A DNA stretch of 64,000 nucleotides from RYN-230 sp963829725 (GCA_963829725.1 CAWHJW010000015.1:372001-436000), one strand, 5' to 3'. Positions 35,721-44,747 are shown, numbered from the stretch's first letter. A program made the numbers and translations. Notes: generated from the sequence alone by a model not told the origin.

Positions 35721-36728
35721 TTAGAGGGAATCGAGGGCGAGCTGGCCGGCCTGTGGGTCAACTTGGCTGATTACGGGAGCCAGGACGGTCAGGCCTGCGG
35801 CGACGGCGGCGGCGGGGACACCACGGGCGGCGAGAAGCGTTCGGAGCCAGCCGAGCATGTCGGCCAGCACGATGGGATCGTTGACGAGGCGGGCGGCCGC
35901 GATGAACTGGGTGATGAAGGCGAGGTCTTCTTTGGTGCGGGCGAGTTGTTCGTGGTTGTACGTCGCCATCGGCGGGTAGGCGGCGGCGAGTGCCTCGAAC
36001 GCGACTCCGGCGATCTCGGGTGCCATCGCGTCGAGTTGCAGCAACGCCTTGTCGATCGGGGTCGACTCTGAGGGGATGATCGGCGGTTGGTGTTGCCATT
36101 CGTGCAGGATGCGGACGGCATCGTCGACCCCGGCCGCCCAGGCGTCAACGCCCAGCCGAATCGCCCGGTCCGGGCCGACGCCGAGCGCTCGCCCCCCGGC
36201 GATCACCGGAATGCCATGGCGGTGGGCGGCGTCAACCAGCCGGGTCACGCCGGAGAAGAAGAGCGCCAGGTTGCAGCTCACCGCGAGGGCGTCGGGGTGG
36301 TGACGAGCGATGAGCTTGGCGACGTGGTCCACAGGGGTGGATGCCCCCAGGAAGGCGACCGTGAAGCCGTGAGAGCGGAGCATCTCGGCGAACATCTGCG
36401 CCGGCAGTGAGTGCCAATCGCCTTCGGCGCAGGCAACGACCACAAGCCCGCCGGCGGCCGGGGCTTCCACCGAGTTAGCGATGGCATCGAGTGCCTTCTG
36501 GGTAACACCGCTGGCCAGGTGTTCATCGGCGACGGTCCAGTCGTTGCGCAACCACCGTTCGCCGACCTCGCGCTGGGCGACGCCGAGCAGGCCGACGATG
36601 ATCTCATCGAACGGGACGCCGCGGTCCAGCAGGTTGAGCGCCAGTCGGACGCTGGACCGGCTGTCGCCGACGATGGCGTGTTCGAGGTACCCCTCCACCA
36701 AGTCGCCCGCGGTGTCCCCGCCGATCAC
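35721..36728 (-). CDS. Cobalamin-binding protein with CarH-type photoreceptor motif
   Basis: A 335-residue protein. An N-terminal helical bundle (about 10-85) carries W59-x9-E69-H70 (WLRNDWTVADEH), the W-x9-EH signature that caps the adenosyl group of B12 photoreceptors such as CarH. The Rossmann-like B12 domain follows with EGDWHSLPAQ, where His106 is the likely lower ligand, and PVIAGGRALG. A C-terminal helical domain (about 240-335; YNHEQLARTKEDLAFITQFI) replaces any DNA-binding region. The residue after Trp59 is Leu, so the light-state His of CarH is missing. The GTG start overlaps the ABM stop by four bases. Confidence 0.85.
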   Translation of the reverse strand: MIGGDTAGDLVEGYLEHAIVGDSRSSVRLALNLLDRGVPFDEIIVGLLGVAQREVGERWLRNDWTVADEHLASGVTQKALDAIANSVEAPAAGGLVVVACAEGDWHSLPAQMFAEMLRSHGFTVAFLGASTPVDHVAKLIARHHPDALAVSCNLALFFSGVTRLVDAAHRHGIPVIAGGRALGVGPDRAIRLGVDAWAAGVDDAVRILHEWQHQPPIIPSESTPIDKALLQLDAMAPEIAGVAFEALAAAYPPMATYNHEQLARTKEDLAFITQFIAAARLVNDPIVLADMLGWLRTLLAARGVPAAAVAAGLTVLAPVISQVDPQAGQLALDSL

Positions 36729-37066
36729 CGGGCGACCACCTCGAAGCGTCGGAACCGGCGGGGCCGCGGCCGGTCATAGCCGCCCGGGATGCGCCGATGA
36801 GATCGGCGGTGATCTTCGGAGCGCATGTACGTTGCGAAACACTCCGGGCTGTCCCACCACGAGATCATCATCAAACTGCAAGGGTCGGTGACTTCGGCCC
36901 ACACCTGGAGCCCCTGGAAACCGGGCCAGCGGTCCACGGCGCCCAACCGATCAGCAAACGAGGCGTCGAGGGCCTCGCGGCCCGCCTCGGGAACCGTGAG
37001 TTCACTGACCGCAACAAACTGCGATGGCCTCGGCTCCGATGCCGGTGGCGGGGATACGGGTGTCAT
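36725..37066 (-). CDS. ABM-domain protein in cyclase/B12 operon
   Basis: A 113-residue protein with the dimeric alpha/beta-barrel fold: FVAVSELTVPEAGREALDAS, FQGLQVWAEVTDPCSLMMIS and WWDSPECFATYMRSEDHRRS. This resembles antibiotic biosynthesis monooxygenase and heme-oxygenase-like proteins. AAGGAGG sits eight bases before the start at 37066, and ATGA overlaps the cyclase stop. Its presence between a cyclase and a B12 sensor is unusual; it might be a small redox or ligand-binding partner. Confidence 0.82.
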   Translation of the reverse strand: MTPVSPPPASEPRPSQFVAVSELTVPEAGREALDASFADRLGAVDRWPGFQGLQVWAEVTDPCSLMMISWWDSPECFATYMRSEDHRRSHRRIPGGYDRPRPRRFRRFEVVAR

Positions 37067-37956
37067 ATGTAGTCCTCCTTGGTAGCCCATTGCCATTGGT
37101 CACGTCCGGACGCTTTGGCCCGGTACATGGCCCGGTCGGCCGCCTCAAGGGCCCGCCGGGGATCGGGACGAGCCGGGGCGATGCCGGCGGAGAAGGTGAT
37201 CGGGTATGGCCGTGCTTTCTCCCACTCGAGCCGAAGACGGGTGAGGAACGGCTCGGGCTGGCTGTCGGACGCGATGACCACGAACTCCTCGCCCCCGTAA
37301 CGGCCGACCCGGTCCGCGGCTCGGACGTTAGCGGCCAAGGTCTGGCCGAGGATGCGGAGAACCCGGTCGCCCTCTTGGTGGCCGAGTGTGTCGTTGATCG
37401 CCTTGAAGTGATCGAGGTCGATCATGATCACGGTGTCGCTGGGGCGGAGCCGACCCAGGGCACGGCTCAGCATCCGGCGGTTCGGCAAGCCAGTGAGCGA
37501 GTCAACAGAGGCATCTACGGTGAGGCGCGACGTCTGGTCGGCGAGTTCGAGGGCTCGCTGGGCGTCGCGTACGAAGATCGGGAGGTGACGTTCGAGGAGC
37601 ATCCTGGCGACGCTCGAGCTTGGAGCCGCAGGCAGGACCGGCTCGCCCACCCCGAACGACACGTCTACCGGAAGAGCGTCGCCGGTCGCAGTAAGGGCCG
37701 CGACCGTCACCCCGCCGAGGTCCTGGACAAGGTCCCTAGCCACTGCCGAGGCGTCAGCCGCGGTCTCGATCCACAACAATGCACGGGTCGCGTCGAGCAC
37801 GACGGACAGCGCCACGTCAGCACCCAAACCCCCGGGCGCAGGGGGATGCTCATCCCCGGAATCGCCATCGCCGATCAGCCCCTCCGCCGGCGCTGGCCGC
37901 CCGGGACGGTCACACCCAGTTTCAGCCACGGGCCGACGCTCCGGAAAGAGCGGCAC
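37063..37956 (-). CDS. Diguanylate cyclase (GGDEF)
   Basis: A 297-residue protein. A poorly conserved GAF-like sensory region covers about residues 45-140. The GGDEF domain follows: DSLTGLPNRRMLSRAL, MIDLDHFKAINDTLGHQEGD, and the catalytic GGEEF at 221-225. An inhibitory I-site RxxD (R212-D215) lies five residues before it, so product feedback is likely. It should make c-di-GMP. It is the first gene of an overlapping operon with the ABM and B12 proteins. GTG 37956 is the assigned start, but a GTG at V10 is possible. Confidence 0.9.
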   Translation of the reverse strand: MPLFPERRPVAETGCDRPGRPAPAEGLIGDGDSGDEHPPAPGGLGADVALSVVLDATRALLWIETAADASAVARDLVQDLGGVTVAALTATGDALPVDVSFGVGEPVLPAAPSSSVARMLLERHLPIFVRDAQRALELADQTSRLTVDASVDSLTGLPNRRMLSRALGRLRPSDTVIMIDLDHFKAINDTLGHQEGDRVLRILGQTLAANVRAADRVGRYGGEEFVVIASDSQPEPFLTRLRLEWEKARPYPITFSAGIAPARPDPRRALEAADRAMYRAKASGRDQWQWATKEDYI

Positions 37957-38633
37957 TCACCGCAAACATATCTTCTCCGAGACGCCCCGAGCCATAACGC
38001 TCCCTTGACCGTTACAAGGAGCATCGGGCCAGAGGAATAACAGTACCGTCCCGCCTGACCAGGCAACCCCCAGAAGGACCTTCCCGACGTTATCAGCGTG
38101 GGGCACACGTTGCCGGAAATCCTCTGGGCCTCCCCGGGCAAGCCTCCCCGAAAAGGGGTGGCTTTATGCCGGGTGGGAAGTTATTCCGGGTTGGCGGCGC
38201 GACGTTTGATCAGAACTGTTCAGGGCATATGCCCATCTTGATCTACCCGGCATGATTTCCGTCCTGTTGGTCAGGCATGGCTCCTCGCTTCGAGAGAGAG
38301 GAGCCCACTGTCCCTTTCCCGCGTATTCAGGTCGCGGAGGCCGTGATCGGCGCCTATTGCCGCAACAGCTGACGGAGCCTGTCCGTGCTGGGTGTTCTGG
38401 GCGCGTGGTGCCTCACTGTCGATGTCGGCGGTCGGCCCCGCGCAGGCTGGTGGCGGGGCTGTGGTCCCGCCGCTGGCGGTTGGCGGGCCGTGAGCGGTAG
38501 CCCGGTGGAGGCCAGCAGCCGGAACGTGGCCCTGGCAGCGTGACTGGGGTGTCGCGGGGTGGGTCTTGCGCTGGCGCGTGATCGCGGCGGCCCAGGGTGA
38601 TCGAGCCGGCCAGGCCATCAGCGGCGGGGAGGG
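37957..38633. other. Long intergenic region upstream of cyclase operon
   Basis: No gene is supported. It must contain the promoter of the cyclase operon and the 3' side of the sigma factor gene. CCCC-GAAAA-GGGG (38146-38158) is a small hairpin, and bases 38160-38260 are more AT-rich than the rest. No cobalamin riboswitch core was recognised. Confidence 0.5.
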
Positions 38634-39653
38634 TCACCAGCATGTCTGGCCCGGTGCCCGGCACCAGCGGGCACCGGCAGCCGGCAGCGGACCCGGTGGC
38701 AGGCAGGCGCGGGTCAGCGCGCTGTCCAGGGCCGGAGCTTGTCGAGGGTTGCGTACTGCCCAGATGCGCTTGATCCGGTCGCCTGCGATATCGAACGCGA
38801 ACACCGTCACGGTGACGCCATCTTGCTGAGCCACCAGGCCGGGCTGGCCGTTGACCGTGCGCTCCAGGATCGTCACGTCGCCAGGTGCCCGGCCGGCTAT
38901 ATCGACGACATAGTGCGCGATTTGCTCGCCGCCTTCGATCGGGCGCAACGCGGCGCTGACGAGGCCGCCGCCGTCGGCGATCACCGTGGCGCCAGGGTCG
39001 AGGAGGCCGATGAGGGCGTCGATGTCCCCGGCTTCCCATGCCTGCTTGAAGTCCCTGACGAGGCCGGCCTGGCGGGCTGGCGGGGCCGCGGGAGGCTGCG
39101 ACGCGCGGATGCGGCGGCGGGCTGAGGAGGCCAGCTGGCGGCATGCCGCCGGGGTACGGCCGGTGATCTCGGCTACCTCGGCGAAGGCGTAGCCGAAGAC
39201 GTCGTGCAGGATGAGCGCGACGCGCTCGGCCGGGGACATCGAGTCGAGCAGGACAAGGAAGGCCATGCTGACCGACTCATCGAGGGTGACCCGGTCGGCC
39301 GGGTCGGCTGTGGCGCCGCCCGGCCGCCCGCTGATCCACTCCGCAGGGTCGGGCAGCGGCTCAGGGATCCATTCACCCACGTAGCGCTCCCGCCGGGCCC
39401 GGGCCGAGCCGAGCAGGTCCAGGCAGATGCGGCTGGCGACCTTTGTCAGCCAGGCGCCGGGGGATTCGATGGCTTCCTGCTGCTGCCGGGACATGGCGTA
39501 CCAGCGGGCGTAGGTCTCTTGCACGGCATCCTCGGCCTCGGCCAGGGAGCCCAGGAGGCGGTAGGCGAGATTGATCAGCTGACGCCGCTCACTCATGATC
39601 GCGCCCAGGCCCAGGTCAGGCCGTTCATCTCCTGGTCCGGATCGGGTGCTCAT
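38634..39653 (-). CDS. ECF41-type RNA polymerase sigma factor
   Basis: A 339-residue extracytoplasmic-function sigma factor. Sigma2 (LINLAYRLLGSLAEAEDAVQ then ETYARWY) and sigma4 (SMSPAERVALILHDVFGYAF, AEVAEITGRTPAACRQLASS) are followed by a SnoaL-like domain with ADGGG and WAVRNPRQ, equivalents of the DGGG and NPDKL motifs of ECF41. In that family the extension controls activity in place of an anti-sigma factor. ATG 39653 has AGGGG upstream. The divergent carboxymuconolactone decarboxylase gene is the usual ECF41 target. Confidence 0.9.
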   Translation of the reverse strand: MSTRSGPGDERPDLGLGAIMSERRQLINLAYRLLGSLAEAEDAVQETYARWYAMSRQQQEAIESPGAWLTKVASRICLDLLGSARARRERYVGEWIPEPLPDPAEWISGRPGGATADPADRVTLDESVSMAFLVLLDSMSPAERVALILHDVFGYAFAEVAEITGRTPAACRQLASSARRRIRASQPPAAPPARQAGLVRDFKQAWEAGDIDALIGLLDPGATVIADGGGLVSAALRPIEGGEQIAHYVVDIAGRAPGDVTILERTVNGQPGLVAQQDGVTVTVFAFDIAGDRIKRIWAVRNPRQAPALDSALTRACLPPGPLPAAGARWCRAPGQTCW

Positions 39654-39834
39654 GATGCCGCCCCTTCCCTGGTCGCATCTGCTCTCACCAGTTCGACGAG
39701 ACAGCACACCGGACTGTGAGGCTGGCGCGCCGCCTGACATTCCGCGGGGTTGTGTCGTCGTACTGCTGAGAAGAACACACCATCCAGCGGACCACCGGCT
39801 CAGGACGACCCGCAAGAACGGCAAGGAGATGACG

Positions 39835-40308
39835 ATGGACGCCCGTATCGATTACCTCGGCAACCCGCTGGCGCTGAGGCTTGTCAAGCACATCAACTCG
39901 GCGGGGGCCGTTCTGCATGATTCGGCCCTGCCGGCCGCGACACAGGAGCTGGTGAAGCTCAGGGCCAGCCAGATCAACGGCTGCGGCTTCTGCACCGACA
40001 TGCACACCAAGGACGCCCTGCACGCGGGGGAAAGCCAGCAGCGGCTGAACCTGGTCGCGGTATGGCGGGAGGCGACGATCTTCACCGAGGCCGAGCGGGC
40101 CGCGCTGGAGCTCGCCGAGCAGGGCACCCGCATCGCCGATGCCGCCGGCGGTGTCACCGACGAGGCCTGGGCGAACGCGGCCAAGCACTACGACGATGAC
40201 CAGCTCGTCGCGCTGGTGGCGGTCATCGCCCTCATCAACGCCTACAACCGCATGAACGTCATCATCCGGCAGCCGGCCGGCGACTACCAGCCGGGCCAGT
40301 TCGGATAA
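39835..40308 (+). CDS. Carboxymuconolactone decarboxylase/AhpD-like protein
   Basis: A 157-residue AhpD-fold protein with the redox motif GCGFCTDMHTKDAL (CxxC plus His) after ELVKLRASQIN, typical of the alkylhydroperoxidase-like branch. ATG 39835 follows AAGGAG by six bases; ATG 39829 abuts the site. It lies divergently from the ECF41 sigma gene, a conserved arrangement, and is probably its main target. Confidence 0.92.
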   Translation: MDARIDYLGNPLALRLVKHINSAGAVLHDSALPAATQELVKLRASQINGCGFCTDMHTKDALHAGESQQRLNLVAVWREATIFTEAERAALELAEQGTRIADAAGGVTDEAWANAAKHYDDDQLVALVAVIALINAYNRMNVIIRQPAGDYQPGQFG

Positions 40309-40479
40309 GCCATCGGCCTGCACCGGCCGGCTGGCTGGCCGCGCTCTCGTGGCGATCACGTCGCCGCGCTCAAACCGCAACCGCGGCCTGGCCCGCACGG
40401 CCCGGGAAAGCACCTCAGGAGGATCGCCAGTCGTGCAAAACGCAGCCCAGACACAACACAGATGAAAGGCAGGAAACCG

Positions 40480-40935
40480 ATGAGCCACCTTGAGGTCATC
40501 GCTGACCGCGTCGAGATTGAGGCGCAGCGCGGCGAGTTCACCGACGCGGCGATGACGCGCGCCTACGACCGCCTCGCGTCGCTGTTCACACCCGACGGCG
40601 CGCTGCGGATCCCCGACGCCAACATCGAGCTCGCCGGCCGGGAGGAGATCCGCGCTTGGGGCGAGCGGGTACCGGCTGTCGTGGATTACCTCGTGCAGAC
40701 CACGCACCCGGGCACGATCCGGCTTGACGGCGACACGGCGTCCGGACGTGCCTACATGTGCGAGCTCATCCGCCTGCGCGACGGCAGCTCACACCTGAAC
40801 TACGCCATCTACCACGACCGCTACCAGCGCACCAGCGACGGCTGGAAGTTCACCGAGCGCGTCTACGAGATCAGATACCTCGACACCACTCCGCTGGCCG
40901 GCTCGGCGCCCCACCCAGCGGGGGACGCCCGCTGA
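40480..40935 (+). CDS. SnoaL-like NTF2-fold protein
   Basis: A 151-residue cone-shaped NTF2-fold protein: YDRLASLFTPDGALRIPDAN, IELAGREEIRAWGE, LDGDTASGRAYMCELIRL and YHDRYQRTSDGWKFTERVYE. Such proteins act as isomerases, dehydratases or hydrolases on small ligands. AGGAAA precedes the start at 40480. It follows the AhpD-like gene by about 170 bases in the same direction and may belong to the ECF41 regulon. Confidence 0.88.
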   Translation: MSHLEVIADRVEIEAQRGEFTDAAMTRAYDRLASLFTPDGALRIPDANIELAGREEIRAWGERVPAVVDYLVQTTHPGTIRLDGDTASGRAYMCELIRLRDGSSHLNYAIYHDRYQRTSDGWKFTERVYEIRYLDTTPLAGSAPHPAGDAR

Positions 40936-41679
40936 CCCGCCGGCCTCCTGGATGCCCGGCACCCACCTGGAGGGCAGCGAGATGGCCGACGTTGAGCCCA
41001 TTAGCGCGTCGAGGAACGGCGTGATCAACGCGAACACTTCGCCGGGCCGCCGTGTCACGCCGACGTGCCTGGTCCCGGGGAGCACCGCGAGTTGCGCGTT
41101 CGGCAGGAGTTCGAGCATCTCCACCACGTCCGGCAATGGTGTGAAGTCGCGGTCGCCGAAGATCAGCAGGGTCGGCACCTGCAGTGATCGCAGCTCGTCG
41201 GTCCACCCTGGGAACTCGTGCACCATTGTCGATGTCTTGGCCGCGAGCTCGTCGAAGTGCGCCGCGGGTGCGGCCGCGTCGTAGGCGTCGCGCATCGCCT
41301 GGAAGTCGGCCGGTGTCGGAATGCGGTCGTCGCCGGGTGGCGCGCTCTCCCGGCCCGGCGGGCGATGTGCATCCGCCGAAGCGACGATCAGCTTGCCGAC
41401 CCGGGCAGGCGCACCGAGCGCGACCGCGTACGCGACGAGACCGCCGAGGCTGAAACCGAGCAGATCGGCCTCGGCGATCCCCAGATGGTCGAGCGGCGCG
41501 ACGACGTCACCGGCCAGCGCCTCGATCGTCATCGGGCGGCCGGTGTCGGCGGTGTGCCCGTGGCCCTGGAGCTCCACCGCGATCACCTGCCTGCTCGCGC
41601 CGCACCGGTTGCGGTAACTAACTAAGGGGACGGTTCCGCGGGCACCATCCACTGGCGGTATTCCTGCGACTGAATACAT
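40789..41679 (-). pseudogene. Alpha/beta hydrolase lacking its N-terminus
   Basis: The frame joins the family at RQVIAVELQGHGHTAD, then has nucleophile LLGFSLGGLVAYA, acid LLIFGDRDFTPLP and His LPGTRHVGVTRRP, so the triad is present. The first strands with the oxyanion-hole HG motif are replaced by about 30 unrelated residues. After PFLDALMG the frame reads on through the antisense of the SnoaL gene, so the original stop also seems lost. Probably non-functional. Confidence 0.65.
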
Positions 41680-41684
41680 GCGGC

Positions 41685-42335
41685 CTATTTGCGGACGATG
41701 CCCGCGTCATGGGCGAGCAGCCCAGCCTGGGTGCGATTCGCGCATCCCAGCTTGTCCAGCATCCGCGACACGTAGCCCTTGATCGTGGCTTCCGACAGGT
41801 ACAGCCGCGCTGCGATCTGCGCGTTCGACAGGCCCTCGCCGAGGCAGGCCAGCACCTCGGCCTCCCGTCCGGTGAGCGACCCGACCAGATTGCGCGCCCG
41901 GTCACGGGCCGGCTCGCTATTGGCCGATGCCGCGATGAGCCGGCGGGCGGCGGCCGGCGACAGCACAGTGTGCCCCTCGGCGGCTACCTGCACGAGCCCG
42001 ATCAGGTCCTCCGGCGGCGTGGACTTGACCAGGAACCCGGCCGCGCCGGCCCGCAGCGCGCGCAGTACGTACTGATCGGCATCGAACGTAGTGAGCACGA
42101 CCACGGCCGGCGGGTCGGCGAGCTGGCTGATGCGCTCGGTGGCTGTGATCCCGTCCATGCCAGGCATCCGCAGGTCCATGAGCACGACGTCAGGCCGGCT
42201 CCGGACGACTGCCTCGACGGCGGCTGCCCCGTCGTGGGCCTCGCCCACCACCTCGATGGTGCCGGCCGAGCCGAGGATCGTGCGCAGGTGGGCGCACACC
42301 ATCGGCTCGTCGTCTACGACGACCACCCGGACCAT
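41685..42335 (-). CDS. NarL/LuxR-family response regulator
   Basis: A 216-residue two-component regulator. The receiver (1-120) has VVVVDDEP, phospho-acceptor MDLRMPGMDG, TTFD and the Lys of FLVKSTPPEDL. The C-terminal LuxR-type HTH is LTGREAEVLACLGEGLSNAQ then IAARLYLSEATIKGYVSRML. It starts three bases after the histidine kinase stop and is its cognate partner. No target is evident. Confidence 0.95.
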   Translation of the reverse strand: MVRVVVVDDEPMVCAHLRTILGSAGTIEVVGEAHDGAAAVEAVVRSRPDVVLMDLRMPGMDGITATERISQLADPPAVVVLTTFDADQYVLRALRAGAAGFLVKSTPPEDLIGLVQVAAEGHTVLSPAAARRLIAASANSEPARDRARNLVGSLTGREAEVLACLGEGLSNAQIAARLYLSEATIKGYVSRMLDKLGCANRTQAGLLAHDAGIVRK

Positions 42336-42338
42336 GGG

Positions 42339-43571
42339 TCAGGCCGCCGATTCCGCAGTCGGCACGTAGGCGGGCAGGGTGGCCTCGACGCCGAACCCGC
42401 CGTCCGCCGCGGGCCCGGCCCGCAGCGTGCCGTGCACGAGCTCGATACGCTGCCGGAGGTTGGCGATGCCCAGCCCGGAACCGGTGCTGGCCAGGCCGGT
42501 GTCCGCCAGCGCGGTGCCGGGCCGGGCCGGGCCGCCCGCGGCGCGGGGCGCCGGCGGGCTGTTCCGGATGCTGAGCCGCACCTGCGCCGCGTCGTAGCTG
42601 ACCCGCACGGTCACCTGGGCGCCGGGCGCGTGCTTGCGCACGTTGGTCAGCGCCTCCCGGACGACACGGTAGGCGGTGCGGCCGACCACCGGCGAGGCGA
42701 GCGCCGGGTCACCGTCCTCGATCAGCCGGGCCGGGGTGCCCACCGCCGTCGATTCCGCGACCAGCGCGGCGAAGTCCGCCGCCGATGGTGCCGCGTCCCC
42801 CTCCGGCTCGGTACGCAGGATGCCGACAAGGTCCCGCAGTTCATCGAGCGCCTGGCAGCCGGCCGCCCGCAGGTCTTCCGCCGCCTGCCGGGTCGCCTCG
42901 TCTGGCGCGGTCACCCGCAGCGCCCCGGCCTGCAGCACCATCAGGCTCACCCGGTGCGTCACCACGTCGTGCATCTCGCCGGCCAGCCTGGCCCGCTCCT
43001 CGGCGCGGGCCTGCGCGGCGAGCAGGTGCCGTTCCCGCTCGGCCCGCTCGGCCCGTTCGGTCAGGGCGTTTACCAGCCGCCTGCGCGCATCGAAGTACAG
43101 CGCGAGAAGCGGCCCGGGGGCGGTGCGCAGCAGGCCGATCATGATGACCGAGAGCGACGGCTGCCAGGGCCGCGTCACGACGGCCGCGAGCACGGCCAGC
43201 GCGAGGAACGCCTTCCGCCGGTCGCACTGGTAGAAGAACGGCCCGTACGCCGCGAGCACCGTCGAGTAAGGTGCCCAGACGTTCCCGGTGTCGGCTGGTG
43301 TCAGCGCACCCGCGGGCCAGATCAGCAGCGTCACCGCCAGGGTGAACGCGGCCAGGATGCCGACCACCATGAGCGGGGCACGGCGCCGGACGGCCAGCGA
43401 GGAGCAGGCGGCCGCCTGCAGGACCAGCATGACCCAGGCGAGCGTGCCGGGGTGAGCAGGCCACCACGAGGCGCCAGCCAGCGTCGTGACGGTGTCGAGC
43501 AGCATGAAGAACACCGCGATCGCCACGTCGATGGCGGTCCGGTGCCGGATATGCCAGCGCCCCTCAGCCAT
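42339..43571 (-). CDS. NarL-type sensor histidine kinase
   Basis: A 410-residue membrane kinase of the HisKA_3 class. Four to six TM segments occupy about residues 10-155 (AIDVAIAVFFMLLDTVTTLA, APLMVVGILAAFTLAVTLLI, others), with little extracytoplasmic sequence. The dimerisation helix has the phospho-His in AGEMHDVVTHRVSLMV; the ATPase domain has N-box REALTNVRKHAPG and G-box GSGLGIANLRQRIELV. ATG 43571 is chosen. It senses a membrane or cytoplasmic signal that cannot be inferred. Confidence 0.94.
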   Translation of the reverse strand: MAEGRWHIRHRTAIDVAIAVFFMLLDTVTTLAGASWWPAHPGTLAWVMLVLQAAACSSLAVRRRAPLMVVGILAAFTLAVTLLIWPAGALTPADTGNVWAPYSTVLAAYGPFFYQCDRRKAFLALAVLAAVVTRPWQPSLSVIMIGLLRTAPGPLLALYFDARRRLVNALTERAERAERERHLLAAQARAEERARLAGEMHDVVTHRVSLMVLQAGALRVTAPDEATRQAAEDLRAAGCQALDELRDLVGILRTEPEGDAAPSAADFAALVAESTAVGTPARLIEDGDPALASPVVGRTAYRVVREALTNVRKHAPGAQVTVRVSYDAAQVRLSIRNSPPAPRAAGGPARPGTALADTGLASTGSGLGIANLRQRIELVHGTLRAGPAADGGFGVEATLPAYVPTAESAA

Positions 43572-43739
43572 GGGCCTCACGGTAGTTCATCGCGGTGTGG
43601 TTGCTGCTGGCGGCGAAACGATCGTCGGGGCAGGAACCTACGAAAGTTGCACCGCGCGGGCGAAGGCCAGCCTTTCGTCGGGCCGGGAAGCTACTGCCTG
43701 CCCTGACGCGGGCCGCCCCTCGTCCGGTGCACTGCGGAC

Positions 43740-44255
43740 ATGGAAACGAAACGAGACCCGGCCGGGGCAGTGCCCCAGCTCGGCCGCTACGAGATCGACA
43801 CCAGCTCGTCGGCGACCACGTTCCGCACCCGGCACATGTTCGGGCTGGCGCCGGTGCGCGGCAGCCTCGCCCTCCGGGCCGGGACGATCGACGTGGCCGA
43901 GCCGCTCGCCAATTCGCGCATCCACGCCGAGATCGACGCGGCGAGCTTCCACACCGGCAACGGGCAGCGTGATGCCCGGGTGCGATCGGCCAGCTTCCTG
44001 GGCGCTGATCAGTACCCGGTACTGACGTTCAGCTCAGAAGATTTTTCCGGTCAGGTCGTCACGGGCACGCTGACCGTGCGCGATGTCACCCGGCCGGTCA
44101 GCCTGCGGGTCGAGCTGGCCGACGTGTCGGCGCGGTCGTTCACGGCCCGGGCCGCCACGCGAATCGACCGGACCGAATTCGGGGTGACCGGGTCCCGCGG
44201 GCTGGCCGGCCGCTACCTCGAGGTGATGGTGGAGGTCCGGTGCGTACACAAGTGA
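43740..44255 (+). CDS. YceI-family protein
   Basis: A 171-residue lipocalin-like beta-barrel protein: GRYEIDTSSSATTFRTRHMF, IDAASFHTGNGQRDARVRSA, SFLGADQYPVLTF and LTVRDVTRPVSLRVEL are typical. The family binds isoprenoid-like or other hydrophobic molecules. No signal peptide is seen. Its end overlaps the start of the ABC remnant by 16 bases. Confidence 0.9.
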   Translation: METKRDPAGAVPQLGRYEIDTSSSATTFRTRHMFGLAPVRGSLALRAGTIDVAEPLANSRIHAEIDAASFHTGNGQRDARVRSASFLGADQYPVLTFSSEDFSGQVVTGTLTVRDVTRPVSLRVELADVSARSFTARAATRIDRTEFGVTGSRGLAGRYLEVMVEVRCVHK

Positions 44256-44685
44256 CCGCGGCGGCAGGCCACACCGTAAACGCCGCCCCAGCGGGACCGG
44301 GCATGTCTGCCGCGGTCGTCGTGGCCGGGCTGCGCAAGAGTGATGGCGGAGTGCAGGCGGTGCGCGGGGTGAGCTTTACCGTGCAGCACGGGGAGATCTT
44401 CGCGCTGCCGGGGCCGAACGCAATTCTGAGGCCGCGCCCGCGGTAGTGCAGCTTGTCCTGTTCCCGCTCGTATTTATCTGCGGCACGTACATGCCGATTC
44501 ACTCCGACGTGCTGAACCGCATTCCCGGTGTCCTGCCGGTGCGGCCGTACAACGAGGCGCTCCTCGGCCCCTTCGCCCAGCACGCCGGGCTCGACTGGAG
44601 GAACCTTGGGGTACTGCTGGCCTGGGGCGCTGCCGGGGCACTCGTCGCTGTCCGCCGCTTCCGCTGGAATCCCTGGCCAGATTGA
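44240..44685 (+). pseudogene. ABC-2 transporter operon collapsed by deletion
   Basis: From GTG 44240 (GGAGG upstream) the frame encodes an ABC ATPase N-terminus: GLRKSDGGVQAVRGVSFTVQ then HGEIFALPGPN, ending exactly in Walker A. From about 44425 the sequence is the C-terminus of an ABC-2 permease: VVQLVLFPLVFICGTYMPIH, RIPGVLPVRPYNEALLGPFA, and VRRFRWNPWPD. Everything between, more than 1 kb in relatives, is missing. ATG-type starts such as 44446 would only make a permease tail. Confidence 0.85.
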
Positions 44686-44747
44686 CCACTGGCGCGGGTG
44701 CCTCGCGTCGTGAGCCCTGGCCTCCGGGCGAGCGGGGCGGCTCACGG

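Noticed and set aside
37957..38250. Possible cobalamin riboswitch upstream of the cyclase/B12 operon
   Set aside because: The conserved B12-box (GCCACTG-type core) was not found on the minus strand.
38252..38500. Frame starting MISVLLVRHGSSLRERG, resembling the RHG motif of histidine phosphatases
   Set aside because: Similarity stops after a dozen residues, there is no ribosome binding site, and the rest is arginine-rich shadow sequence.
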